From Zanthoxylum bungeanum (taxonomy: Eukaryota; Streptophyta; Magnoliopsida; Sapindales; Rutaceae), in the NCBI GenBank assembly GCA_019454045.1, contig SKCR01034775.1:86940-150939 (forward strand): a DNA stretch of 64,000 nt. Reading direction: 5' to 3'. Under the pieces are notes generated by a model. That model did no database searches and was not told the origin of the DNA. It saw only the letters and a list, made by a program, of their open reading frames with translations. Shown here piece after piece: positions 33,891 to 46,240 of the stretch (position 1 is its first letter; every line of letters starts with the position of its first letter). Both the position numbers and the translations under genes were made by a program.

Positions 33891-34238
33891 GTCATCGTAT
33901 CCCCAGGCAAAGATGTCTGGGTATTCTTTCAGGCATTCTAGTAGATCTTGTTGTAGAGATTTGTCTAGGCCTCCCCCTATCTTTATGCTTTTTCCTGGCC
34001 CGTAAAGTTCTTTTTCTTTTGTCTCCTCAGCTGCAGCAAGTCGGGCATTTTTGTTTGGCCGAGGGCCAGGGTTTCTGTTTTCTTCTTCTTCGCCCAGGCT
34101 TCTTTGTCGTTTTCGGGTATCTTCTTTGATGCAGAGGGTCTCTCGTGAGAGAGTTGCGAAGCAGCTGCGAGCTGTTTTCTGGCTTCCGCATACGATTCTG
34201 ATCCCCTCCCGAGTGGGGAATTTCAGTTTTATGTAGTA

Positions 34239-34590
34239 TCAGAACATTGTAGCTTTTGTTTTCATCATGAAAGGTCGTCCAACGATGGCCTGGTAGCTGC
34301 TCATGTAGTCCACTACAGTGAAGTCTGTCATGATCGTCCGGGTCTGGGGATATGTCCCGACTGTCATTGCCAACTGTATCATTCCCAGTGGGATGACGGC
34401 TGATCCTCCGAAATTGTATAGGGGAATGCTATCGTCGGTCAGGGCTGTATACTCTACCCCTAGGTCATCCAGTGCTTCTCTGGAAATTATGTCAACTGCG
34501 CTTCCGGGGTCCACTAGGATTCTGTCTACTTCTGACCCGCTAATTACTGCTTTGATTATTAATGCGTCGTCATGAGGGAAACTTACCCCT
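34239..34590 (-). pseudogene. Aspartic protease of the Tat element
   Basis: The minus strand gives DSILVDPGSAVDIISREALD-like sequence with the active-site triad changed from D-T/S-G to D-P-G, then VDYMSSYQAIVGRPFM. The fold signature is clear, but the threonine/serine of the triad is lost, so the enzyme is probably inactive. The region 33890-34239 links protease to RT in mixed frames. Confidence 0.82.
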
Positions 34591-34979
34591 CAGGTGTCTT
34601 CATCGGTAAACATTATCGGTACCGACCGGCTTCCCTGGAGCCCTGTGACCTGCTCTGTTTCTAGGACGTCCGGTCGTCGGGTCCTGCTGTAGTCTTTTCT
34701 TGACCGGTTAGAGTTTCTGGCCAGTGTTCTCCCTCCTGCGATGATATTGATTTGGCGGCCACGTGCTCTTTGTCTGGCCGTCATAACTTTGTGGTCAATG
34801 TATTTGTTCAGATATCCGTTTCGTGCTAGGTCTTCAATCTGTTCCCGCAGATCTTTACACCCGTCCGTCGCATGTCCTCTGGAGTTGTGATGTATGCAAT
34901 TAGCCTTTTGGTTCCTCTTGTCTGGGGGAAATCTTCTTTGGTCAGGTTCTACTAAGAGGTATTTCCCCTGGATCTCCAT
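34590..34979 (-). pseudogene. Zinc-knuckle part of Tat gag
   Basis: The frame contains CIHHNSRGHATDGCKDLREQ IEDLARNGYL (split here for length), the Tat-type knuckle with C-H-H-C arrangement. A basic Arg-rich tail follows. It is separated from the main gag frame by a stop at 35003-35005 and a frame change. Confidence 0.85.
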
Positions 34980-35002
34980 GACAATTTATCACAGTGGTTT
35001 CT

Positions 35003-36301
35003 TTATGGGAATGTATGCATCTTCCCGACCACATGGTTTACTTGGGTCGGCGCCCTTCTCTCTTGGTTGTCTCGGTGCAGTGGTTTGAACTCCTTGTGTT
35101 TCGAGGGTGGTCTTCTAGATTCCCTTTCTACACGGCGGGGGGCGCCCTCCCTTGTGGTCCTTTCTCTGATGGTGTTCCCTCTTCGGGATATTTTCTCCTC
35201 GTTTTCTAATAGAACAAATTTTCGGGCCACCTCCAGGGCAGTTGCGTAGTCCGGGGTGTCTTGGATCCTTAGGTGGGTCCATAGCCTCCCGACTTTCAAG
35301 GCTCCCTTCAAGCTTTCCAAGGCCTCATGGGATTCATACCCTCCGACTTCGAGTACCATATTATGGTATCTTTCAATAAATATTTTCAAAGGTTCATCGT
35401 CTCCTTGTTTCATAAGTCTTAGTTCTCCAATTGTCTTTCTAGGGACACAAGCCCCCTTGAAGTGTCGTATGAATGACTTTCTGAGTTGTGTGAAACTGCT
35501 GATGCTTCTTGGGACTAGGCTTCTATACCATAGGATGGTCGGTCCGGCTAGAGTTAAGGGGAACACTTTGCAAATGGCGTCCCCTATTACCCCTTGTACC
35601 TCCATTAGTAGGACGAAGCCTTCGATGTGGGTTTTGGGATCGGTATGACCCTTGTATGGCTCCATGGTTGGCATGCTGAATCTTTTTGGGAATTTTTCTG
35701 ACCTTATTTCTTCTGTGAGGGGGGACTCATCTTTACCGTCCCGGGCATCTCCTATGTCTGTATTGGGGCATACTCCCCATTTGGCTAGCTCTTCCCGTAA
35801 CCAAGATTTCATGCTGCTGTCCTTGGTTCCATGCCGCCTCCTGTGGTTTCCTCTCTTTCCGTTGTCTTGGGCGCGGTGCTTCTCAGGCCCGATATCTTCC
35901 CGTACTATTTCATCATATTCTCTCTCTCCTCTCCTGGTGTTGTGAGGGTTATCATAGGAGGAGTCTGGTGACGATTTGCCATCCTCTTCCTCCCACATGT
36001 CCTCAGTTTGGGAATCTTTCTGCACCACCAAAGATCTTACCCCGTATGGGCCCTTCCTCCGGGGCCTGTCATCCTCACTTGTATCAACAATTCATTTTCC
36101 TTCTGCTACTTCGTTCTTTCGTCGGCTAGTCCCGGTCTCGAATTTCCCGTTGTGCGCTCCTTCTATCTTTTCCAACCGGTCTTCTATGGTCTTTAGCAGG
36201 GTTTGATTTTCCTCCATTTCTTTCCTTAGGTTCTCCTCGATCTTCTCCATCCAATCTGCAGTCGAGCTCCCTGATGATTGGTGGTTTCCGCCTTCCGCCA
36301 T
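35003..36301 (-). pseudogene. Gag capsid region of the Tat element
   Basis: The start MAEGGNHQSSGSST at 36301 lies 34 bp after the primer site. It is followed by a coiled coil (MEKIEENLRKEMEENQTLLK). One TGA at 36092-36094 interrupts an otherwise continuous frame that resumes to 35003. The capsid core includes FSMPTMEPYKGHTDPKTHIE, FPLTLAGPTILWYRSLVPRS, LRKSFIRHFKGA and YHNMVLEVGG, all typical of Tat-lineage Gag. Apart from the single nonsense codon this part is well kept, consistent with a fairly young insertion. Confidence 0.9.
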
Positions 36302-36334
36302 TGTCTTATTACGTGAGTTTGTTTTTTGTCCGCT

Positions 36335-36352
36335 TCCCCACAGACGGCGCCA
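36335..36352 (-). other. Primer binding site of the Tat element
   Basis: On the minus strand TTGGCGCCGTCTGTGGGG follows the LTR end after two bases. This is a primer site often seen in plant gypsy elements and confirms the minus orientation. Confidence 0.8.
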
Positions 36353-36354
36353 AC

Positions 36355-37173
36355 TGTTGAAGGCTGATTTTGGTCTCAGGGTAATATGGGAATATTACTC
36401 CCGAGACAATCCTCCCTCAATAGTGAATTTGTTTGGTTATGGGGGAGCAAAAGTAAATTTAGCAGAAGACAGATAAATACACCTAATGAACAAGGAGATT
36501 TAACGTGGTTCAGTGGATTTGGATCCGACCTACGTCCACGGATACAAACAGGATGATACTTTTATTACTCAAACACGCTTTTCAGATCTCTTTTTGTTTT
36601 TACAAGTCCGAGCTTGATGATTCTGATGCCCTATACACATATTCTGTCATTCTATTTATAATAGTACAAAAATCAGATTCCTATTCGTATAAGAATTCTT
36701 TAGTCGAATCCATATTCTCCTCTTGCAAGGATTTCTAATTTAATACTGTCTTTATTTCTTGTATCCTATTTGGATACTGACTCATCTCCTTTCCCTATGA
36801 AAGTAGGATAACGTTATCTCTTTCCCTGTAGAAATATAATGTTTCTTCTTCTAGAACGTCTTTGCTACATGCTCGGTCTTCATGGGGTCGGTCATAAGGG
36901 TCTTTTGTACTGGGGGTGCTGCTGTCGACCTGATAAGTGACCGGTCATCCTGGACTCAAGTGATCGGTTACCGATTATGAAGTGCTCGGTCTCTTCCTGT
37001 TGTGGTCGGTCTTTTCCTGTTGTGATCGGTCTTTTATTGTAAAGCGTTCGGGCCCTTGCTGCTGACTTTTTATGGGTCGGGTCGGAATTAATGATCTTAT
37101 CCAAGAAGGGAATTACCCTTCTGCCCTTGTCGTGCTGTTTTAAATATCATAGTTCCTGAAAACACCATCAACA
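36355..37173 (-). repeat. 5' LTR of the Tat element (819 bp)
   Basis: Same length as the other LTR, about 97% identical. On the minus strand it runs from 37173 (TGTTGATGG) to 36355 (TCAACA). Confidence 0.92.
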
Positions 37174-37425
37174 GATAGAAACTAAAGAGCATCGATTATT
37201 TTCTATTTAATTTTTGAGAATTAAATTTAATAGAAATTTCCTTCAAATTGTAACAGTTCTTGAAGATATTTCCTAGGTTTAATTGAAAGCAATTATCTCA
37301 TTCCTGAAATGATTTTATGAAGATGAATTGAACTCAAAGCCTCTTCTTTTCAAAGAATAGTTAAAGATTTTATAATATATTCAATACAAGTCTCGTGCAT
37401 CGTGGGGGTCACTGTAAGTGTCCTA
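37174..37425 (+). repeat. Right half of the duplicated segment
   Basis: It matches 48782-49025 (GATAGAAACTAAA to GCATCGTGGGGGTCAC) and continues the left half at 24600-25004. After about 37415 the two copies diverge. Confidence 0.8.
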
Positions 37426-38060
37426 GACATGGCAGGGGATCTCTAAGTGTGATTAGTGTGTGAATAAATCAAGAAGTTTGCGGAATAAACTTACATTGAT
37501 CGGCTTTGACTTTCAAAATTTCCATGGATGTTGAAGCTTCCAAGCTCATCGGTGAGTATCCCCATCACCTTCACTTGACTTCCTTATGTGTTAGTAAGAA
37601 CAAAATGGAACAAATTTTGTGCCCAATAGAGACGGAAGCAATCAGCCATGAGCAACAAGGCCAATCGGCCAATTCTTCAAAAAGGCAAAAAGCCATTTCG
37701 GCCAAATCAGAGAGAAGCCAATTCTTCAATTAAGAGGCCACTTTGGCATGATTAAAAGAAGAAAGTCAGTGGCTTTAATTTTCAGCCAAAAAGGGAGAAG
37801 ACAGAGAGCAGTTTTCCTTTTTTTTTTTTAATTCGGCCAATATGGCCAAAATGGGAAAATGATAAAAATAGCCTCACGCCATACAGAGAGAGAAAATAAT
37901 GATTTTCAAAATTTCATTAGTAGTATGTACTTTTGTTGATTGGTGTGATGGGTTGGTGAAATCCAATTTAATATCCCAACAACTTCCATCAACAAATGAT
38001 TAGTTGATGTAAGTGAGTGGGTTCTACCGTATTGAATTCAAAATTCAAATTACTTACCCA
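37426..38060. other. Unassigned noncoding sequence
   Basis: No convincing gene. The 75-codon frame at 37506-37733 has no recognisable motif. The short phrase TCGGCCAA or GGCCAAT recurs several times between 37660 and 37860. The style (short phrase repeats, followed by chained palindromes) suggests the inside of an LTR. Confidence 0.4.
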
Positions 38061-38069
38061 ATACGCTTT

Positions 38070-38345
38070 GGGCTCGGATTCGTTTAATCCGATTAAACGA
38101 ATTTTCCATCGCGACGTAATTAAATCTAATTTAATTAAATAATTATGTCTCGCAAAATTATTACGGAACTCGCTTACGAATTAATTCTAAATTAATTCGT
38201 TCGCTTAAAATTAAAATCCAATTTTAATTTCGTATTGAAATCCGATTTCATTTAATATATCTAATATATTATTTTAGCCCAATTAAATAAATTAAATAGT
38301 AAAATCTAATTTAACTATTAAATTTACTTTACCGATTAATTCCAA
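38070..38345. repeat. Chain of short AT-rich palindromes
   Basis: Consecutive hairpin-type palindromes follow one another with almost no spacer: TTCGTTTAATCCGATTAAACGAA; TTAATTAAAT around TCTAAT; GAATTAATTCTAAATTAATTC; AAATTAAAATCCAATTTTAATTT; AATATATCTAATATATT; and a longer one around AAAATCTAATTT. Each folds around a TCYNA centre. The chain runs straight into the tandem repeat at 38346. Confidence 0.75.
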
Positions 38346-38580
38346 ATTAACCATGTTCTCTCTTCTTGACGAATTTAATCCCATATATTTTCTCGATGTA
38401 ATTAATCCCAGATTAATTTTCTCTCTCATAATTAATCCCATATTAATTCTGCTCGTAATAAATCCCAGATTAATTTTCTCTATCATAATTAATCCCAGAT
38501 TAATTTTGCTCGTAATTAATCCCAGATTAATTTTCTCTCTCTTAATTAATCCCATATTAATATTGTTCGAATCAAATATC
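38346..38580. repeat. Dimeric tandem repeat of about 57 bp
   Basis: Units of about 30 bp (TAATTAATCCCAGATTAATT then TTCTCTCTCA) alternate with units of about 27 bp (the same start, then CTGCTCG or TTGCTCG). About three and a half dimers are visible. Each monomer also contains a small palindrome (ATTAATCCCAGATTAAT). The 96-codon minus-strand frame here is a repeat artefact. Confidence 0.85.
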
Positions 38581-38589
38581 ATTGGTGAA

Positions 38590-39072
38590 TCTTTGGGTGG
38601 CGACCCAAGAGATCCCTGGATATGTTGGCAGTAAATACGATTATCGGACTATTCGAATACGTGTGTACCCGGTACCATGTTCATACCGATTTACAAGACA
38701 TGGTTGGCTTCTAGCAAAGCACCGTGCCTTCCCAATTCTCCAGAAATATTCTTCTACGGAATACAAGATCTTTGTCAGGCGTAGTATACGTAGTATTGCA
38801 CATTACGATCCAATATCGTATGTCAATGCTAGGCCTGAGGCTGGAGTTTTTTTTGCCCCGTACGAATCATATATCAGATCACTAGCAACTAGTCTCTTTA
38901 TGATCAAAAAGTCATGACCTAGTCATACTTCTCCGATGGCTATTAGATATTGAGGACGTACTCGAGGATCAGATACTGGAGAGGTAGTGCCCCGCATACT
39001 AGTATCCCAGACATACTAGGTATACAAGACCCCAACACTCTACCCAATGCAGTCATTGACTCCCTAGACCAT
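38590..39072. other. Unassigned, possibly LTR or element interior
   Basis: GGTGGCGACCCAAGAGATCC and the following sequence have the look of an LTR, but no partner is present in the window. The part next to 39072 must be internal sequence of the minus-strand element primed at 39073-39084. The 111-codon plus-strand frame at 38582-38917 shows no domain I recognise. Confidence 0.35.
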
Positions 39073-39084
39073 GCTCTGATACCA
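39073..39084 (-). other. Primer binding site, met-tRNA type, minus strand
   Basis: GCTCTGATACCA is the reverse complement of TGGTATCAGAGC. It lies 4 bp inside the LTR end at 39089, showing that the LTR to the right is a 5' LTR of a minus-strand element. Confidence 0.8.
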
Positions 39085-39088
39085 TCTT

Positions 39089-41625
39089 TGTAACATCTCT
39101 GATCTGGGGACGTCACCAGCAGGGAATATACCGTCATATTCCCTTGAGCCTCTGACTATGGACAACATTAATACTCTATCTTGAACATAAACTCACGCAG
39201 GGAATTATGGCTTGTGTACTCAATAATGCTTATGTTTACAACTCTATTCATGGACATTTTATCTTTTACACGTATAGACTCTGCTATACATAATGCATGA
39301 TACATAACTTTACTTGACTCTGGCTGAACTGTAGCTCTACACTTGATCTGGTGGACTCAAACACCCCAGTGACTGCCATCAGTATCCATCCTCTCGATCT
39401 CGTCCTCCAGGGTCCTGCAAAATAAAACACTGTGAGGGGGTTAGATCGTTTGAACGATCTAAGTGAGTGGACGATATAAAATGAAAACTGAAATACTTCT
39501 GCGAAAATATTGGGTTTTAAAACCAAAGTTCAGAAGTAGCTTAATTTGAAAATCTCTTTTCTGGTTTGAAAACTATAAACTCATCTCTGAAAATCTTTCT
39601 GAAAACTCTTTTGTAAAACTTATATTTTCTAGAAATCTCTTTCATAAACTGAAAATGATTTCTTTTCTTTCTAGAAAACTTTTCTAAACCCTGCTTTTCT
39701 GAATGTTTATTATAAAACTTCTATTTTATGAAACTTTCTTTTCTAAAAACCTTTTCTGAAAACTCTTTCTGTAATCTATATCTGTCTCTGAAAATTTGAT
39801 GTATGGAGGCGTTACGTATCACCGTCCCCCAAAGCATGTCACTCATGTCTCTGAAACTAGTGGTCTTGGGGCGTTACGTATCGCTGTCCCCCAAGCCACT
39901 GAACTATAACTGGGGGTGCGGATCTATGCTACCCTCCAAGCTCTAAAACTAGGATCTAGGGGCATCTAGTCCTGAACTAGGATCTGGGGGCATTACATAT
40001 TGTCGTCCCATCAGTCCTCTACATGTGCACATACGCAGTCCATCAATTCCATATATGAATCGAGTTACATACTGAGGTGGATTTTTCCCCCATACCTCGA
40101 AAATATAAAACTCATGTTTTGAAAATATTTCTTTCCTCAATCATTTCTTAAAACATGCTAAACAAAATGTAACGGATAGAGAAATTGGCTAACGCCCTAA
40201 AAGTGAAAAAGTAAGTCTGATTTAAACAGTAACATAATGAAAATCAACTTAAAGAAAATGTACACTCACAGTTTTGGAGTTCCGCTAGTCTTTCTTCACT
40301 TTGCTGTAGTAACTTGTGGTTCCTGCGATGATCTATCATCAATAATTTCAATTAGAAAATGGACTAAGAATATATAGATCAGAATCAAGCTAAGTTTGCC
40401 TATTCAAGTAAGGCTATCACTCTAAGGCGTATCGTATTTATATCATGATGTAATATATACATACGAGTTGATACGAGACTCTTAGGGTGGTTTCTAACAC
40501 GCTGGGGTGGAACTGGAATGAATTAAAAACTAATTTGGGGAAATTTTAATCTCGCGTCGCGACTCAAGGTGTTGCGTGTTGCGACGTAAATATTCCAGAA
40601 ATGGTTCTAAATTTTCCATTACGCATTGTGACGCTAAACCCTTTGGCATCGCGACGCGAACCTGATTTCCAGGTTTTTGCACTTGCTTTCTCAAGCCTAT
40701 TTTTCCCAAATGCATTCCCAAAACTTCTACATCAATTTTATTGCATAAACCATTCCATTAGGCCTCAAATAACATCCACAACACTATCAATATCTCACTC
40801 AATATCAACTTATATCCATTCTATTAACTTCACTTAATTTTTACCCAAAATTGAACAAGTTGGGGGTTTTCTCCCAATCACCATTTTCTTAGCACAACAA
40901 TCACTCATTCATCATCACATCCAAGTCATCAACATATTATAATCATCAAAACTTCAAAACTCAAAGTATAACAATTTGGGTCAAGTATCCTTACATTCTT
41001 TCTCTTGATTCCTTTCATTCCTCAAGCCTCCATGGTAGCTTTTCTTCTTCTTTATTTGTTGAATGGTTGTTTTAGTATTCATTTCTTCTTCGTTCTTCTT
41101 ATTTCTTCTTCTTCTTCCTCATCTCACGTCTCCCTCTCTTTCTTTCTTTCTATCTTTTTTCAAGATTTGTGAATAGTCTCTCTTTTATATAGTAGGGCTA
41201 ATTTGACTAATTGGTAAAGTTTTAATTTTAAAAAATTTAGAAACTTTGAGAGAATTGTGGAATTCTCTAGATGGGTCCTAAATTACTATTCATCTGAAAT
41301 TGTGATCTGTATTTTCGACTTACTTCTAGTCTGAATTTGGGAAAATGTTCAACGTGAAAGTTGTAGATCTCAATATCATCTTTCCGAAGATATAAAATTC
41401 ATAAACATCGGAGTTCATATGATAAATTTATGGCCCAAATACCATGGGTAATCCGGAGTGAAACATCATAGAATTTCGCATCGAAGTTTCGAAGAAGTTA
41501 CCGTTTATTCCCAAAGTCATTCCATGAATGTATATATGCTCGAACATAATTTATATTACGTAATACTCATTTCGTGATGTAACAGTACTACAATGCAACA
41601 GTAGTAGAGACTACCGGTCGTTACA
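39089..41625 (-). repeat. 5' LTR of a minus-strand element (2537 bp)
   Basis: On the minus strand it starts TGTAACGACCGGTAG at 41625 and ends GATGTTACA at 39089, next to the primer site. It has three repeats of GCGTTACGTATC..GTCCCCCAA (39808-40015), a TATA-like ATATAAATA on the minus strand at 40435-40443, and upstream of it two palindrome pairs (40554/40576 and 40623/40646). The element interior is truncated to the left. No gag or pol remains, so the family cannot be named further. Confidence 0.75.
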
Positions 41626-43389
41626 CTATGTTTCACTATCTACCAAGCCATAAATCTGGAGTCGGGTGCGGATCTATGCTACCCTCCGGACTAAAAAATC
41701 TGGGATCTAAGGACATCAACCATCCCTAGTATGAATCTGCGTGTGCACACGATGTCTATATCCATCAATTCTATAACTGTACAAATTTACATCTGAGGTG
41801 AGTCTTTCCTCTAGTCCTCCAAAATCACAATTTATATATTTGAAATCCTTTTCATCATCAAAGCATTTTGTTTGAAATCCAAGCTTTAACAATAAATTTA
41901 TATCATTTTCATCATCAAGTATAAATCCATTAAATCAACGATCTGTAAAATCATAATTGAAAACATAACAAAAACTTTGAAATCAAGTACTCCACTCACA
42001 ATGCTATGGCAGGTCGGGTGCGGTGCACGGCGTAGGTGATCTCCGAGTATTTTGACGTCGATCTATGGCCAAAGAAATCGTTAGTTTTCTTGTAGCAAAT
42101 AGAAAAGCATATGCAATACATAGTTAATATTTTATGCTTATGATACAACTTATTGTGTGTTTATACACTTGTATGAGACCCTCAGAGTGTCCCTTGACAT
42201 CTTAGGATAAAGCTAGAATTGATAAAAATTAATCTTGGAAATCTGGTTGCGCGTCGCGACACTGGCCATGAGCGTCGCGACGCTCACCTTATCAGGTGAG
42301 GCAGTAAGCACTCTCTGTTCTCCATGTCACGATGTAAAGGTTGGGCATCACGGCTCCCTCATGCGTCGCGACGCTAAATGATGTGTGTCGCGACGTCCCC
42401 CAAATTGGGTCGAGATAGTAAGTATTTTCTGTTTTCCTCATCGCGACGCTGGTCCTTTGGCGTCGCGTTGCTCAACTTTCAGAGCCACATTATTTACCCG
42501 GGTTCGGAACCGGACCCGGGGTTGTGAAACCTCTTCCGGATCCGGATTTTTCCATCCCTACCCACGTACGCGTCGTGACGTCGAGTGTGCATGTCACGAT
42601 GCTAGGCTATTTTCAGGGCCCAAATTTTATTCCACATTCCTCTAGGCTGCCACAACACCATCCATGCTATAACCCAAAACAAACACACAAAATACTATCA
42701 ATCACACCCTTTAACATCATCTAATCTCCTCACAATAATAATTTCTCAATCCCCCAACTCAACTCAATTCCTAGGGATTTCATGATTGGGGTTTCACAAC
42801 ATCCTAACTTCCTTCACTCAATAACCATTCATACATCATCAATTCAAGCTAACAACTCCCCCCAAACATCAAACTATCAAAATAACAACATCTCACGATT
42901 TGGGTCAAGATCTTCTTACCTCAAATTCAACTCTTCTTCACCAATAGAGTCTCCATGCTTCTCTTTCTCCTTATTTGGTTTGATTTGTGATGGTTACTCT
43001 AAGCTATTCTTGAGTATTGGCTAGAAAATGAAATTCTCATTCTTCCTCTCTTCTTGGATGTCACGGTAGGGGAGGGAATATGTGAAGCTTTCTCCTTTCC
43101 GACTCTCTTTTAATTGATTGAATGAATTAATGAAGACTCTTGAGATTTTTAGATTTTTCTAGAAATAGAGGACTTGGCTAAAATATAAAATTCTAATTGG
43201 GTCTAGATTTGAGTTAGGCTTACTCCAATTTATTTATTTAAAGCCCACATATGTAATAAAATTAGTTGGGCTTGAATTAAGGTTGGGCCTACTAAGTCGT
43301 CTCGATAATTTCCGCTAATGTTCTGAGAAAAATCATCTAAGTCACCAAATTACTATTCTAGTCGAGTTATGTAATTTCGTGTTGTTACA
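41626..43389 (-). repeat. Related LTR fragment, cut by the 39089-41625 LTR
   Basis: GGGTGCGGATCTATGCTACC and the following 150 bp match 39913-40110, and its outer end (minus strand TGTAACAACACG) resembles the start of the neighbouring LTR. About 0.8 kb of its 3' part is missing at the junction. It contains four clear palindrome pairs between 42251 and 42602. Confidence 0.7.
42251..42602 (-). promoter_or_regulatory. Four paired GC-rich palindromes in LTR
   Basis: GCGTCGCGACGC-like 12-mers start at 42251/42272, 42363/42385, 42438/42460 and 42570/42591, with spacings of 21-22 bp. Variants such as TGTCACGATG and GTCGTGACG differ by C-to-T or G-to-A at CpG, as expected for decay of methylated sites. 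A TATA-like sequence (minus strand GTGTATAAAC) is near 42159-42168. Confidence 0.6.
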
Positions 43390-44549
43390 ACAGTGATAAT
43401 GAGAATCGAAAACTTCCTAAAATAGGAAAAATATTAGATCCTTCATAGGGAGGACATAATATGCATTAATGTATTTCCTTAACAAGATCCAAACCCAATG
43501 CCTTATGAACCTCAATCCCAGCCCATTTCATTATACCGGTGTCATCGTGTCATGTGGGTTAACGTCGAACTCCAAGTAACTATACATGATCTGATGATAC
43601 TTGATAAACACTAAAAATTATAAATTTAATAAAAAAGAAATTAATCATTTTACACTTATAACTTCATTAATCTCCTTAAATTAGTATGTTTGTAAAATAA
43701 TAATTAAATTTATGTTTTATATATTTTTATTGTGGTTTTAATTTTTGTGTAGGCAAAATACTATTTTGGATGCTCAACTGGAAAATAGATATAAATATGG
43801 ATTTCTAAGGTCTAGAAACTCAAAATAGCATGACAACTAGATTCAAAGCGAACCTAGAAAACATTCACCGTTTTTAGATCAGTAAAAAAATGAGTTTATA
43901 ATATATTTAACCACATATGTATTTTATTATTATTAAAAAAAATAAGAAACAAAGTCAAAGCAAAAGGAAGGAAAAAAAACAAAAAAAAATATATATTAAA
44001 AAAAAAATTATAGGCCATTTGTTTTGTTTGAATGCAAAGGAAAAGGCCATTGTCGGTCATTTATTTTTGTTAGATAAATGCAATTTGTAATTGCATTATT
44101 GATAATAATGCAATTGCATTTGTATTTGGATGATTGTGGGAGGTGCTCCACACCTTAATGAACACTAAAAAGTGTACATTTATTAAAAGAAAAATTAATT
44201 ATTTTATACTTGTAGTTTTATTAATCCCTTTAATTTACCACATTTGTGAATTAATAATTAAATTTATGTTTTATATATTTTTATTATGATTTTTTATTTA
44301 TTATGTAGGTAAAATACTGTTTCGGATGCTCGATAGGAAAATTCCAAGACCTAGAAACCTAAAAGGGCGTGACAGCTAGATTCAAATCGAACTTGTAAAA
44401 TATTCACAGTATTTAGATTAATGATAAAATGAGCTTATGATATATTTAACTACACATGTATTTTATATAAATACATAAGAAAAAAAAAAACAAAACAAAA
44501 GCAAAATGACAAAAGAATAAAAACAAATAGAAAAAAGACAAAATAGAAA

Positions 44550-44582
<33 letters not shown>

Positions 44583-46240
44583 TATTTTCCACCCGGAAAG
44601 CAATTGAAAGCTCAGCTCACAATTTGCACAAGAGGTGATGAGCACCTCACCTCTCTTGAGATGTTGTAAGATAAGCTCTTATGAGTGTTTTTATTTATAT
44701 CTTGTTCTGCTAATTTGTATCATGATGGGGTAAAAGGTGAAGTTAGTGGTATGAAAATATAGATGATTTTTATTTATATTATATTTTATAAATTGTGATA
44801 ATTTTCCAAATAAAATTCATACTCTTTCCAGTTTATTAAGGACTCTTGACTAGATGTAGACAGTCCCCGATAGACACAGTTAATACTTGAATCCCATAAA
44901 TGGGAAATAGTGGACTATTAAATATCTGGATTAATTATAGACAATACAGTTTCGTTTATATGGCTGATTTATATATTTGACATAATTGAGTACCTAACTG
45001 GACTTGTTATAGACAAATATCATCATCACCTTTATGACTAGTTCTATATGTTTTGGCATATTTAGTACCTTGACATGACTAATTATCGACATGATGAATT
45101 ACATATGTTGGCATAAGTAATACTTGATAATTATGAAATAAATTGATTGGGAATAATTATAATTTATATATTTTATAAAAAGAAAAAATTATTTATATTT
45201 GAAATATCAATATATGTTGGCATAATTAATACTTGATAATTATGAAATAAATTGATTGGGAAATAATTATAATTTATATATTTTATAAAAAGAAAAAATT
45301 ATTTATATTTGAAATATCAATAGTGGATCACATAACCCTAGTATTTTATTTTATTATTTTTATTTTATTAGTTGAATTATTATTTTATCATATAAAATTT
45401 ATTTCTTATGGATCGACCCTGGACTTACCGGGTTATTTTATTACTTCGACACTCTTATACATGAGAGTAAAGAACCACTTTGTGAGTGTGTTACACCTCT
45501 TCAGTTGATCTCAGTTTCCATAGTCTCTCTTGAGATTTGTGGAGAACACCTCAAATGTCTTTTATTTTTTTGTAATTTTTCTTTCTTTTATTAATAAAAT
45601 TATGAGTATTTTTATTTATATCTTGATTTGTTAATTTACATATTGTTTCGGTAAAGGGTGAAACTCTTAATATGAAAATATAGATAATTTTTATTTATAT
45701 TATATATATAAATTGTGATTATTTCCTAGATAAAATTTATATTCTTTCTAGTTTATTTAGAACTCTTAACTAGCTGTAGATATTTCCTGATTGACACAAA
45801 TAATACATGACTCCCATAAATGCGAGAGAGTTGACTATTAAAAATTTGAATTAATTATAGACAAGATGGTTCTACATGTGTTGACATAATTTAGACCTTG
45901 ACATGGACTAACTATAGACAATATGAATTATATGTGTTGACATAATTAATACATGATAATCATGAAAATAATTAATTGGGAAATATTATATTTTATATTT
46001 TATAAAAAGTAAAAATTATTTTATTTTTGAAATATCAAGAGTGAATCATGTAACCCTCATTATTTATTTTATTATTTTTATATTATTAGTTGGATTATTA
46101 TTTTATCCTATTAAATCTATTTCTCGTATATCAACCCTGGACTCACCGTATTATTTTATTACTTTAACTTTGAAAATAAAGAACCAATGTGTCAAAGTAA
46201 CATGAGGAACTCAAGGCTTATTGTATAAACAAGGCATGAG
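43390..46240. repeat. AT-rich block with two diverged duplications
   Basis: 43600-43960 and 44155-44500 share a diverged segment (AATTAAATTTATGTTTTATATATTTTTATT, then AAAATACT and GGATGCTC). 44690-45450 and 45600-46160 share another (TGTTTTTATTTATATCTTG... ending GATCGACCCTGGACTTACC / TATCAACCCTGGACTCACC). Within it 45107-45213 and 45214-45321 are an almost perfect tandem duplication of about 108 bp. The layout suggests old LTR pieces. No gene is seen. Confidence 0.6.

Larger units (their letters stand above)
25005..37173 (-). mobile_element. Complete Tat-lineage gypsy element, minus strand (12.17 kb)
   Basis: Two 819 bp LTRs (25005-25823 and 36355-37173) begin TGTTGA and end TCAACA and are flanked by GATAG (25000-25004 and 37174-37178). 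The related sequence at 48786 shows the empty site. Reading the minus strand from the right: primer site, gag, zinc knuckle, protease, RT, RNase H, a second (archaeal-type) RNase H, integrase. Then about 5 kb follows that includes a gene on the opposite strand and tandem repeats, then the 3' LTR. A second RNase H and an extra antisense frame are known traits of the Tat/Retand branch. Several stops and frameshifts make this copy non-autonomous. Confidence 0.93.

Noticed and set aside
38346..38580. CRISPR-like regular repeats
   Set aside because: There are no unique spacers, the units are contiguous and diverged, and the DNA is plant nuclear.
38582..38917. 111-codon plus-strand frame
   Set aside because: No motif recognised, no intron or promoter context, and it borders the interior of a minus-strand element; most likely LTR sequence.
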